From positions 6,882,001 to 6,946,000 of the forward strand of contig NC_070566.1 in the NCBI RefSeq assembly GCF_026914185.1: a stretch of DNA of 64,000 bases, read 5' to 3'. The DNA is from Puccinia triticina. Taxonomy: Eukaryota; Basidiomycota; Pucciniomycetes; Pucciniales; Pucciniaceae. Position 1 is the stretch's first letter. Every line of letters begins with the position of its first letter. The position numbers were made by a program, and so were the translations under genes. Of the stretch, positions 45,502 through 54,485 are shown piece after piece. The notes under the pieces are model-generated. The model ran no database searches. It worked only from the letters and a program-made list of their open reading frames with translations, and was not told where the DNA came from.

Positions 45502-47847
45502 TCATAAAAAAGACGAGTCCTCCGAAGAATCTTCGACGATACGCCCACAGTGGGCAAGAACCCCTTTGCGTCCATAGGCAGGGAATTCCCTTTCCCATCT
45601 ACCCTTATCGACTGGGCACAAAGTCACTTCGATATTGCGTCCGGATGAATCGGGAAGGATGATTCTTTCTCCGGCGGTTGGCGAATACATTAAAGTTGCT
45701 CGGAAGTCCATCAAGAAGGGACGGCCTAAAATGAAAGGCCCGTCGGCCCGAGTGATCCAGAAATGACAGGAGCCCACTATTGAACGGCCGACTCGGATAG
45801 GAACATCTTCGGCAACACCAATCAGCTCGCATGCTTGATTGTTAATCCCGTAGACGGCTGAGCTGAAGTTGACCCTCGGGGTAAGATTCAGTTTTACGGC
45901 CATCGTATCCGAGATGAGATTTAACTGAGAACCCGAATCCACTAAAGGCGACGAAATTGATTCCCCTTCGCCCACGCTGCAGTTAAGATACCCCAACGGA
46001 CAAGAGTAGAGATTGGGATCGAATTCGCTATCCGGATCGATTCCCTCAGCAAGAGTTCCCGAGTTGACCTTCAAATCTTCGGAACCGACTTCCACACGCC
46101 TTCGGGAGACCCACTTTTTCACGCCTTCAGCGACCGCCGAGGAGGCAGCACACAACTGCGACACCGTCACGGATACCGGAAGGTCGCCAATTGACTTGAG
46201 CAGCTCGTTCACCACTTCGGGCTGCTCCCTGATGACATCCCGCTCGAACCGAACTTTGGGCTGAGATCCCGAGGTTTTGGGTGGGGTTGCAGGTCGACTG
46301 GGAACGCCCTTCGCGGCAGGAGAGTCGGGGTCAGGCTCGTTCATAATCCGATCAAACAACTCAGACTCGTCTTCGGGACCGCTCTTGCTGGATTCGGGTG
46401 GGTCCCTAGAGGGTTTTTGGATGGGTCGTTTCGCCTGCGAAGCCGGTACCAGAGGGGCTTTGAAGGGTTTCGGGTCCTCATGGCGCTTCCTGGTCGCAGG
46501 GTCTGCTTCGTAGACGCTGGAGAATGACTGGGAGGAAGCAGCTGGTGGATACCACATCGGCTCTAAGGATCCACAGCCCGCTTTATACTCAGAAGCCGTC
46601 GAGTTCACTGCTTGTCGAGTGGGAGTACCTGAACGAGGAGGGTTGACAGGAGCCGGAGCCTTCGAAGGTTGGTAGGAAGCGACTACGTGACGGATAGGTC
46701 GGCTGCGATCGAACGGAATCAGCGCCCCGTTCGGGAGGAAAAAATTGGTTCCCCTCTGCTCGACCAAACCATCGTCCTTGTCCTTTTGAAGTTCCAGGCA
46801 GCGGGACGTACCGTGTCGCTCGCGGTGACAGTAGAAGCAAATCAACGGAGGCCTGTCCGTCGTGTTCTGAGGGGAGTTACCCTTCAAATATTGCTCGAGG
46901 GACTGAAACATCCGAGTCAGCTCGTCCATGGAAGGAGGAGGCGCCGGAGTTGCTTGAACTGGCGCTGGCTTGCGTTCTTCACCCATCTGCTTCATGATCT
47001 CGTTCGAGGCTTGGAAAGGTGAGGCCACCGGAACCGTCGATCGAGAGTCCTCAAAAGTGAGGGCCACCTGGCCATCCATAACTTCGTCGACCGCGGCTTT
47101 GAGGACTTTGAACTCTGGGAGCCGACGTCGATTGTCAAGGGTGGTCAGCATGACCTTGTCCTTAATCAACTGATCCCGAATGCGCTCCTGTAGCCCGGGG
47201 GAAAAGGACTGATAGAACTCCTTGCGAATCTCCTCCACGGAATCGATGTGTTTCCGAGAGACGAGATAGGACTGAAGAGGCGACCAAGTCTTGCAAAACT
47301 CTTGATAGTCGGCAACCGAAGATACCCCGCCCTTGGCTTGCCAGATCTCGACTAACTTGCTCAGATCGCGCTCAGTGTACAGCGCCTTGTCAAGCTTGCC
47401 CCAGTACGAAAGCATCGAAGATTTCAGCTTAGGCCAGTCTGGCGGTTTGTAGCCATCGAGCGTCACGAGGATCTTGAATATCTCTGCCGTGACAAAGCAG
47501 CCTGCTTGACGAGCACGATCGTAGTCCGACGCATCGTCGATCTCCGCGGAAAGCTCGTAAAACTCCAAGAACTCTTCGACGTCCTTTCCATCGAAGATCC
47601 AGGTACGGTTCTGTGGCTTGATCTTTTTCATCTTGCCCGCAGTATTCGAGGATTCGGGCATCGCGAAAGAATCTGAGAAGGGGAGGAAAGCGGAAATCGA
47701 GGGCGGCTCACGAAGTGGCGGGATGTTTTTGACAAAAGTAGTAGGCTTCGGAGGTGCTACTAAGTGGAGGGGACTTACTTCTACAACTCCTATGCCCCGC
47801 CGCTGAACACCTATAGAGAATAAAAAAAAGAAAAGAAAGAGAGTCAA
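45502..47847 (-). CDS. Ty3-like Gag and protease
   Basis: The open frame is 781 codons. ATG at 47661 (MPESSNTAGKMKKIK) is a better start than the first ATG at 47847, whose first 60 residues cover the repeated module of the leader. The Gag helices follow (IFDGKDVEEFLEFYE). A CCHC zinc knuckle CFYCHRERHGTSRC uses C337, C340, H345 and C350. A basic-acidic linker leads to a retropepsin domain (LVDSGSQLNLISD, later ILGRPFL). The frame ends SSFL followed by TGA at 45502-45504, overlapping pol by 97 bases. No internal break is seen, so this part seems intact. Confidence 0.93.
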   Translation of the reverse strand: MTLFLFFFLFSIGVQRRGIGVVEVSPLHLVAPPKPTTFVKNIPPLREPPSISAFLPFSDSFAMPESSNTAGKMKKIKPQNRTWIFDGKDVEEFLEFYELSAEIDDASDYDRARQAGCFVTAEIFKILVTLDGYKPPDWPKLKSSMLSYWGKLDKALYTERDLSKLVEIWQAKGGVSSVADYQEFCKTWSPLQSYLVSRKHIDSVEEIRKEFYQSFSPGLQERIRDQLIKDKVMLTTLDNRRRLPEFKVLKAAVDEVMDGQVALTFEDSRSTVPVASPFQASNEIMKQMGEERKPAPVQATPAPPPSMDELTRMFQSLEQYLKGNSPQNTTDRPPLICFYCHRERHGTSRCLELQKDKDDGLVEQRGTNFFLPNGALIPFDRSRPIRHVVASYQPSKAPAPVNPPRSGTPTRQAVNSTASEYKAGCGSLEPMWYPPAASSQSFSSVYEADPATRKRHEDPKPFKAPLVPASQAKRPIQKPSRDPPESSKSGPEDESELFDRIMNEPDPDSPAAKGVPSRPATPPKTSGSQPKVRFERDVIREQPEVVNELLKSIGDLPVSVTVSQLCAASSAVAEGVKKWVSRRRVEVGSEDLKVNSGTLAEGIDPDSEFDPNLYSCPLGYLNCSVGEGESISSPLVDSGSQLNLISDTMAVKLNLTPRVNFSSAVYGINNQACELIGVAEDVPIRVGRSIVGSCHFWITRADGPFILGRPFLMDFRATLMYSPTAGERIILPDSSGRNIEVTLCPVDKGRWEREFPAYGRKGVLAHCGRIVEDSSEDSSFL
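45505..45511 (-). promoter_or_regulatory. -1 frameshift site T TTT TTA
   Basis: On the minus strand TTTTTTA is in the phase T TTT TTA relative to Gag and is followed at once by the Gag stop TGA. Slipping back one base opens the pol frame (FFMTGVG), which has no other stop before RT. It fits the X XXY YYZ rule for -1 slippery sites. GGTCCAGACC just downstream could form a stem, but a pseudoknot was not established. Confidence 0.85.
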
Positions 47848-48084
47848 TCGGGAGCCTGAAACGTCTTGATCCTATGAAACGAGGACTAGAACGGCTCCCG
47901 GAACGAGATCAAACGGCGGTCCTCTCGCGTAAGCCGCTCAGGTGAATTCAAGTGCGCGATCGGAAGAGAATCAGGATGGAATCAGCTGAGCTTCTTCGAG
48001 ATTTTGAATCCGGCAAAGAAAAGAAAAAGGATCCGAAAAAAAATGGAAAATTATAACCGCCAAACGGCCTCAAAACCACAGTGT

Positions 48085-48134
48085 CGAGACTGTAAATCTT
48101 GAGGTCGCTGGTTCGATCCCGGCTCGGGGGACCA
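48085..48134 (-). promoter_or_regulatory. Ty3-like primer site with 50-nt tRNA-Tyr copy
   Basis: The + strand here reads as the 3' two thirds of tRNA-Tyr(GUA): anticodon stem CGAGA/TCTTG with loop CTGTAAA (48085-48101), variable loop, T arm GCTGG TTCGATC CCGGC (48107-48123), acceptor strand TCGGGGG, discriminator A and CCA. The minus strand is therefore a primer binding site, two bases from the LTR. Usually only about 18 bases of the tRNA are copied; here about 50 match. No D arm or 5' acceptor strand follows, so it is not a tRNA gene. Confidence 0.88.
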
Positions 48135-48136
48135 AA

Positions 48137-48911
48137 TATGGAGCTCCGCTCGGTGGGGCCGGCGGCAGCGCTGTGAGGGGAAGGTGTCAAGTGACTGCCC
48201 TCAGAATGGTCCGAGTGAAATCGCCGGTGTGATCGAGAATAGATAGCTGGTGTGTGGAGGTGGTTTTGAGAGTTCGCCGGGGTTTGGATCCTCGGCGGCG
48301 TTTGTGTTTGGGTGTTGGTGTTTTCAGGGATCAGGCTCGGTGCGCAGGTATCGGAAAAGAATCCAAAAAAAAAAAATCGATCCAATTTCTTGATAGCCCG
48401 TCGTGGATCAGACTGAATGCTATGCCTCCTATCCTCCAAGTTCGCCGGGAACTTGGACTCCTGGAGGCCTGTCACAGACAAATCATCATCTCCTCGCGCG
48501 CCGTGCGCGCGCGCAACACAAACAAACCGAGACAAGGAAAGAAACAGAAAACAAAACAGAGGGAAAAAGACGGAGGAATGGACCAAGAGCTAAAACATAA
48601 GAAGATAAGGAAGAACAAAGAGAAATCATGAAAAATCAGGATAAATGGGAAAAACACATGACATCAGACTGAAAAAAAAGAAGAAACAACAAAACAAGCT
48701 AGGAATAAATCCACAGTCAATCTGTGTTAGGACCAAGAAAGGTGAAGAAGGATAGGGAGCTGGGAAAGGGAAAGATCAGAACAGGAAAAGGAAAAGGGGA
48801 AGTATGGGAGATAGGGGGGGGGGGAAGTTAAGGGTTTTGAGGGATCTTGAGTTTTGAAGGATCTTGAGTCTGATCTTGTTCCTGAATACGTGCACCGGTG
48901 TGGCCACCACA
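48137..48911 (-). repeat. Ty3-like 5' LTR
   Basis: Nearly identical to 40482-41255, with differences in a poly-G tract and a few bases. Confidence 0.93.
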
Positions 48912-50103
48912 CCGGCAAAATCGTCACTCTCAAAAATGCCCTATATGTCCCAGGATTAACCCGCAACCTGATTTCAGTTGGCCAACTCATGGACAAAGAC
49001 GTTCGAATCCGAAAGGTTGCGAGCAGCTACGAGATCATAATTGACGATTCCATCTATTTCTCCTGCAATCTATTAAATGGAATCTTTGAAATTAACTCTC
49101 CAATCGGTCCGGTTTCAGCACTAGTCACGAGCCTTGCGAGTACCACTCACTCTCAATTCACCACTCCTTTTCAAACATGGCACAACCGTCTCGGTCATGC
49201 CAGCATTGGGCGCATCAGGATTGCTATCAATGACAGCTCACTTGCTTCGTCTTCAGCGTGTGACTCCTGCATGCTAGGAAAGACCACAAAACTTCCCTTC
49301 AAAGGAAATTTCGATGTCGCCAACAAACCGCTTGAAGTTATACATGGTGATCTTGTTGGACCTATATCCCCTTCAACCAACTCCGGTGCCCGCTACTTTT
49401 TAACCCTGGTTGACCAGAACACCAGATACATCAGTGTTACCCTCCTCAAGGAAAAATCATTGGCGTGCGAAGCAATCATTGAGTTCAAAACCTTCTTCGA
49501 AAATCAGACAGGATTCCGGATGAAAAAGCTCATAAACCGACGGTGGCGGCGAGTTCGTCAACAAAACCCTCTCAGAACAGCTCAGAATAGCCGGAATCCA
49601 ACATAACGTGGCTCCACCATACACCCCGGAACACAACGGTGTGGCCGAACGGGCCAACAAAACCATAATAAATATGGCGAGGTGTATGATGATACACTCG
49701 AATCTAGCGAAGGAATGGTGGGGAGAGTCGGTCAAGACTGCCATGATGACCACGAACTGCCTGCCCTCAATCCACCGTAGCAAAATTTCCCCACTTGAAC
49801 AGCTATTCAAGAAGACTCCCAACCTAAAATTCTTCAAACCCTTTGGGTGCAAAACCTGGATGATCAAACCCAAACAGCTCCGAACCGGTAAATTTGACCC
49901 CGTTGCCTGGGAAGGTATTCTCATCGGCTACAGCAATGACTACTCCGCTTACCGAGTTGTGCGGCTGAATGACAGAAAAATCATTGAAACACGCCATGCT
50001 TATTTCGACGAGTCCGTTTTCCCGATGATGTCAGCCCTCAACCCTAGTCTGGACACCTTTGCCAACTCGCCATTCGCCGAGATTATTTCCTTGCCCAGTC
50101 TAC
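48912..50103 (+). pseudogene. Copia integrase part of the polyprotein
   Basis: After the duplication the Copia frame resumes with VTLKNALYVPGLTRNLISVG, the pre-integrase finger (WHNRLGHAS...CDSCMLGK) and the integrase core (HGDLVGPISP, first catalytic aspartate). One extra C at 49537-49538 shifts the frame just before the second aspartate (in the shifted frame DGGGEFVNK). VAPPYTPEHNGVAERANK holds the catalytic glutamate. The end is cut at 50103 by the 2.2-kb element. Confidence 0.93.
50099..50103. repeat. Target duplication TCTAC, left
   Basis: The same five bases lie at 52288-52292. Confidence 0.93.
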
Positions 50104-50504
50104 TATAAGGGTTTCTCCCTTACTGAAACAGAAGTCAAGCTAGATGCACATATGCATATGCATCTACATTGTAGGATCCACTATATAAGCTTGTAATACT
50201 CGACTGCTCTCATTCTCTCTTTTTCCCCAAGCTGGTCTTCACCTCGAGGTTTCCCTTTCCACTACTTCTCACGACTCATTAGTGAAATATCATTCTTTTA
50301 TATAGACTCCTGGCCTTTGGCCCTCCGTCCCACCGATCCTTCCAGTGAGAGTTCACAGAACCCTTACACTTTTTTTTTCTATATAAAGATCAATTTTTCA
50401 CTCGATCTCCTTCCTTCCTTACTTCCATCAGCCTTTCCAAGCCCGCAACGCCACTGGAAGCTCCGAATTGTCTTTGAAACATCATCGTGGTCTTTGGAAA
50501 ATCT

Positions 50505-50690
50505 TCATTGTCAACCGCCTCATCCTCGTTGGACTCGGAGGCTCTTCATCATCGGGACAACCTCATCCTCGCTGGACTCGGAGGCATTCATTTCGGAATA
50601 GCCTCATCCTCGTAGGACTCGGAGGCTCCTCATTTTCGGAAAAGCTTCATCCTTGTGGACTCGGAGACGCTTCATCAATTGAACGGACAC
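50505..50690. repeat. CCTCATCCTCGTTGGACTCG tandem repeat
   Basis: Four units of about 45 bases, each GGACTCGGAGGC plus a variable CATTTCGGAA-type spacer, near the start of the internal region. Confidence 0.8.
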
Positions 50691-52022
50691 ATCCCTGACC
50701 AACAACTCGAACTCAATCTCGCCAGTCATCGATCTCTTGGCCCTTTGCCTGGATCCCTTCCACACCCTTGGCCCCTTGGACTCTTTCTCAATCTCTTGGA
50801 CGCCCTTCCTCATCCGCCAACGCCCATCTGCCCCGCACCAGCCGCCACCATCCACGCCCTCTTCGTCGTCCTCTTTCCCCTCCCCGCTGCTCCTCTTTCT
50901 TCCGCCGCCGACATCAACTTCAGGCCAGCCTCAACCTCGCCTTGTGGTGGCCACATCGCTCCCTTGCCAGCCTCGACACGTTTTCCTCCGAAGGACCAGA
51001 CAACAAATCGGTCGCCGGCCTCTCTGCTCTCTTGTCTCGATCCCAAAGGACCAACAACCCGAAGGTCACCAACTCGCCTCGAACTCGTCCTTTCTTCTTC
51101 AGAGGGGTAAATGGGGTCCCTCTGAGAAGAAAGGCTCCACACCCCGGACAACCCGAGAGCCGCGGAAGGTCCTCAACCTCTGATGCCTCCTGCGACTTGC
51201 TCTCCTCCGCCGCCTCCTCCGCCGGTCCCTCCTCGTCCTCCTCAACACCTCCATAGATCGTTCGGATCTATCGCCTCCCTCGCACAACCACGTTCTCATA
51301 GACCACACGGGTCTATCGTCCTCGTCACATAGGCCACACGGGTCTATCTCCCTTAGCTACATAGTACATTCGGCACTATTGATCACTCAACGACACCCAT
51401 CACCCTCACTCTCTCTCCATCGCCTTCGCCATCCTTACCACTGCCACTCCAAATCCGAACCCTCTCGACAGGACAATTGAACAATCGCCCCGGCCTTCCC
51501 TTTTTTTATGCTCTTGGCTCGCCCCCCTCGTCACCTGCCTCGTCGTTCCTCGTCACTGGGCAGGCTCTGCGCCTCTGTTCATCGTCTCCACCCCTCGAAA
51601 TTGCTTGTAGCCCCTCTTCATCGTCTCAGGCCGCTCGTCGTCGCCTCCGGTCCCTCATCATTGCACCTAGCCCTCTCTAGTCTACCTCAAGATCATTGCC
51701 CCTGCCTTTTAACAGCACTCCCTCCTGCCCAGCCTCTATCAAGTAAAACAAGTCTGAAAAGCTTTGGCATCAACATCCTCCACCCACCATCCTGCAAGCG
51801 AATCTTAACAGGGATGTCCCTTCGACTCAACAAACAATTCTCGGTTCCTCGGTATTGACCCTCGAACAAATCCTTTGCGAACGGACAATCCTTCAGGTTG
51901 AGAGCATGATGGACTCGGGGTGGAATTGAAGAAATCGGATTCCTCTTAAGATGAAGTTTTATTGATTTATAGCTGGTGTAACTGGGTTGTTTTTTCTCTT
52001 CTTTTTTTATAGGAGGGGAGAC

Positions 52023-52287
52023 TGTAAGGGTTTCTCCCTTACTGAAACAGAAGTCAAGCTAGATGCACATATGCATATGCATCTACATTGTAGGATCCAC
52101 TATATAAGCTTGTAATGCTCGACTGCTCTCATTCTCTCTTTTTCCCCAAGCTGGTCTTCACCTCGAGGTTTCCCTTTCCACTACTTCTCACGACTCATTA
52201 GTGAAATATCATTCTTTTATATAGACTCCTGGCCTTTGGCCCTCCGTCCCACCGATCCTTCCAGTGAGGGTTCACAGAACCCTTACA
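52023..52287 (+). repeat. 3' LTR of the 2.2-kb element (265 bp)
   Basis: Opens with a perfect hairpin GTAAGGG-TTTCT-CCCTTAC and closes with AGGGTTC-ACA-GAACCCT then TACA. Confidence 0.93.
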
Positions 52288-52292
52288 TCTAC

Positions 52293-53396
52293 CCTCTGAG
52301 ATAGACGACCAAGCTCCTCATGCTGGACACCCCTTGCAAGATGAAACACATGACAATGATTTGAGTGACCACAGGCAAGAGCCGATGGTCATGGATGACA
52401 TCAAAGAGAACCGGAACTCTGGCGAAGATGAAGACGCTCAGGAACCAACCCGTCGGAGATTAATCATCCATGGTCCTCGCCACCCCACGTTGATCCAGAG
52501 CAATGTTGACGAGTCTAATATTCTTCGCTACCCCAGGTGACAACCTCAATCCTTCTCCGCCACCACCGTCAAACCTAAGAACCATCATCAAGCAATGCAA
52601 AGCGTCGACAGCACCCGCTGGAAGGAAGCAGAAGCCAAGGAGATTCAGAACATGATTGACCACAATGTGTGGACTGAAATACCTCATCAAGAAGGCCTTG
52701 ATCCGATTCCCTCAACGTGGGCGTATCGCAAGAAACTTGGCGCGCACAACGAGGTCGTAGAATACAAAGCTCGCATTTGCGCCCAGGGTTTTCGTCAGAC
52801 CTACGGCCTGAATTTTGACCTGAAATATGCTCCGACAGGAAAACCCTGCTCTCTTAGATACCTTTTATCTTTTGCAACCACCAACGGCCTCCTCATTCAT
52901 CAGCTCGATGTTAAATCCGCTTTCCTGACCTGCGAACTTAACGAAACCGTTCACCTCAGGCCACCTCCCGGTTTCAAGCCAGAAAGCAGGCTTCTCCTCA
53001 AGCTAAACAAAGCCATCTATGGGCTTAAGCAAGCTTCTCTGGCCTGGTACAACAGACTCAGCAGCTTCCTAGTATCCATCGGCTTCAACATCTCCATCGC
53101 CGACCCATGCGTTTTCTGGAAAACGGACAAAACTCCCACTTGGATATTCTCGCACGTTGACGACCTTGTAATCATAAGCCGTGATCCTTCACCCTTTCGC
53201 GCTAAAATGGAAAAGGAGTTCCAGATCAAGTACATAGGGGAAGCATCTTTTCTGTTGGGTATGAAACTAGAAAAAATCGACTCCGGTTTCATTTTGCATC
53301 AATCGCAATACATTGAAAGGAAGCTTGTCGAATTCAACTCCTGTGATCTTCCTCCATCCTTGTGTCCTCTCAACCCAAAACTTCACCTCAGCAAAG
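52293..53396 (+). pseudogene. Copia reverse transcriptase part
   Basis: In phase with the integrase part when the insert is disregarded. An acidic linker (DLSDHRQEPMVMDDIKENRN) ends in an in-frame TGA at 52538-52540. The RT then follows: STRWKEAEAKEIQNM, WAYRKKLG, YKARICAQGFRQTYGLNF, QLDVKSAFLTCELNE (catalytic aspartate), AIYGLKQASLAWY and the catalytic FSHVDDLVIIS, an HVDD variant. Cut at 53396 by the 329-base solo LTR. Confidence 0.94.
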
Positions 53397-53725
53397 TGTG
53401 AAGACCCCCGCGACATTGGGTCTTCACACAAGGGGTTACGGGATCACCTAACCCTAAACCCCCTGCGAGACTCATACATAGACTCGACCCCGCTCTCCCC
53501 TAGTCGAGTAGAGATCTGATCTCTCTCGACTAGGTGAGCACCTTTCCTTCTTCTCTTTGTTTTCGATCTGTTTTGTCTGTGTATCTAGCCAGAGAGATCT
53601 GATCTCTCTCGACTAGACTTTGAAATACTAGTTACACCGTTTGGAACTAGAACTCAAACGGCTCTCGTCTCGTCATCTGCGCCCGTTCTTTGTTGTCTTC
53701 AGTGAGGGTTCACAGAACCCTTACA
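53397..53725 (+). mobile_element. Solo LTR, 329 bp, TSD CAAAG
   Basis: TGTGAAGACC to ACCCTTACA, flanked by CAAAG (53392-53396, 53726-53730). It opens with a 10-bp hairpin GTGAAGACCC/GGGTCTTCAC, has a middle stem CTAGTCGAG/CTCGACTAG and ends AGGGTTC-ACA-GAACCCT-TACA. A 55-base GTGAGC...TCTAG segment (53534-53588) lies between two copies of a sequence ending AGAGATCTGATC...CTCGACTAG. The last 25 bases equal the end of the 265-base LTR. Confidence 0.93.
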
Positions 53726-53730
53726 CAAAG

Positions 53731-54485
53731 CCACACAGGAAGACATTGACCAACTGTCCCCACTCAATGTCAACTATCGTGCATTAATTGGCTCATTGAA
53801 TTATCTCAGCATCCTGACTAGGCCTGACATCTCCTACGCCGTCAGCAAACTCTCGCAATACCTTGAGAAACCTGGACTCTCCCATTAAACCGCTGCCATT
53901 CAAGTCCTTCGCTACCTTAAAGGGACCCGGATGATTGGACTCTCATTCACCAAAAATAGCCTCACTCCTCTCTACGTCTCGGTAGACGCTGACTGGGCAA
54001 ACTGTCCAGATTCCAGACGCTCCCAAACAGGATACTTGATCACTCTCAATTCTCACCTCATATCTTGGAAATCGTGCAAACAGAGTACAGTCTCTCTGTC
54101 CTCTACAGAAGCAGAGTACAAAGCGCTATCGGACGCAAGCAAAGAAGTGGTCTGGATCACCAATCTTATTGGCGAAATTAACACGGGTACTCCAGCTTCT
54201 ACACCAATCTTCTCCGTTGATAACCGAGGCGCGATTGATCTCGCTCTCAGCCAAGTCAGCCAAAACGGCTTTCGCACGAAGCACATGGACTTGCGGCTTC
54301 ACCACGTTCGAGACCTTATCAAAGATTGCCGCATCAAGCTACAGTACGTTCAGTCTCAAAGCAACATCTCCGACTTCCTGACAAAACCAGTCGGCCGCAC
54401 ATCGCTTCGAAGGGCGCTCTCGCCTTTGACGAAGCAAGCCTCCTCAAACTTTGCTTGTCACATCGCTGCTCCAAGCATGGGAGCC
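53731..54485 (+). pseudogene. Copia RNase H part
   Basis: The frame continues with YRALIGSLNYLSILTRPDIS and has a TAA at 53886-53888 in LSH*TAAIQVLRYLKG. RNase H motifs are VSVDADWANCPDSRRS, STEAEYKALSDASKE and KHMDLRLHHVRDL, ending with SNISDFLTKP. The frame is open to 54569, 84 bases into the 3' LTR. Confidence 0.93.

Larger units (their letters stand above)
41423..45598 (-). pseudogene. Ty3-like Pol: RT, RNase H, integrase; one stop
   Basis: One reading frame covers 45598-41423, interrupted by a single TAG at 43403-43405 in KVNKILA*PTPSNPSEV, where relatives have tryptophan. The N-terminal third is a repeat-rich extension, with 13-residue ETLRDEANLGLSA and 12-residue RLRNENKLASDS units. 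RT motifs are SNGKLRVVHDLQALNK, GDIMGGFNE, LPQGATNS and the catalytic FIDDGG, an FxDD variant. RNase H has LAVDSSFHATGAVLL and SQPKLELCGV. Integrase has the H2C2 finger HEDLGHRG...CRSCEACQ and the DDE residues in MDVVHIK, STDGGSEF and EAQGMVERGH, with a chromodomain-free C-terminus ending GGTLDQK. It is expressed by -1 frameshifting from Gag. Apart from the stop it looks intact. Confidence 0.94.
40482..48911 (-). mobile_element. Ty3-like retrotransposon nested in the Copia, TSD CCGG
   Basis: LTRs of about 774 bases lie at 40482-41255 and 48137-48911, nearly identical, sense strand minus (TGTGGTGGCC to GAGCTCCATA). The 4-base duplication CCGG (40478-40481, 48912-48915) keeps the Copia frame in phase. 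Order on the minus strand is LTR, tRNA-Tyr primer site, Gag-protease, frameshift, RT-RNase H-integrase, purine tract, LTR. The RNase H then integrase order is that of Ty3/Gypsy. One stop breaks pol. Confidence 0.96.
50104..52287 (+). mobile_element. Non-autonomous LTR element, 2.2 kb
   Basis: Direct repeats of 265 bases (50104-50368, 52023-52287), exact TSD TCTAC, and a purine tract AGGAGGGGAGAC just before the right LTR. TATATAAG lies at about 50181. The 1654-base centre encodes no Gag, RT or integrase. Its only frames are proline/serine-rich and overlapping. It therefore needs proteins of another element. Left LTR starts TATAAGGG where the right has TGTAAGGG. By size it falls between TRIM and LARD classes. 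Confidence 0.94.

Noticed and set aside
48085..48134. tRNA-Tyr gene on the + strand
   Set aside because: No D arm or 5' acceptor strand precedes it, and it sits two bases from an LTR in primer-site position.
40482..48911. 5-base duplication ACCGG for the Ty3-like element
   Set aside because: Both inner LTR junctions carry the extra A, so the LTR includes it; the second insertion at 28668 also gives 4 bases. Not fully excluded.
38740..54485. RIP-type mutation as the cause of the stops
   Set aside because: Only a handful of scattered changes, an inserted base and near-identical LTRs; no excess of C-to-T change is visible by eye.
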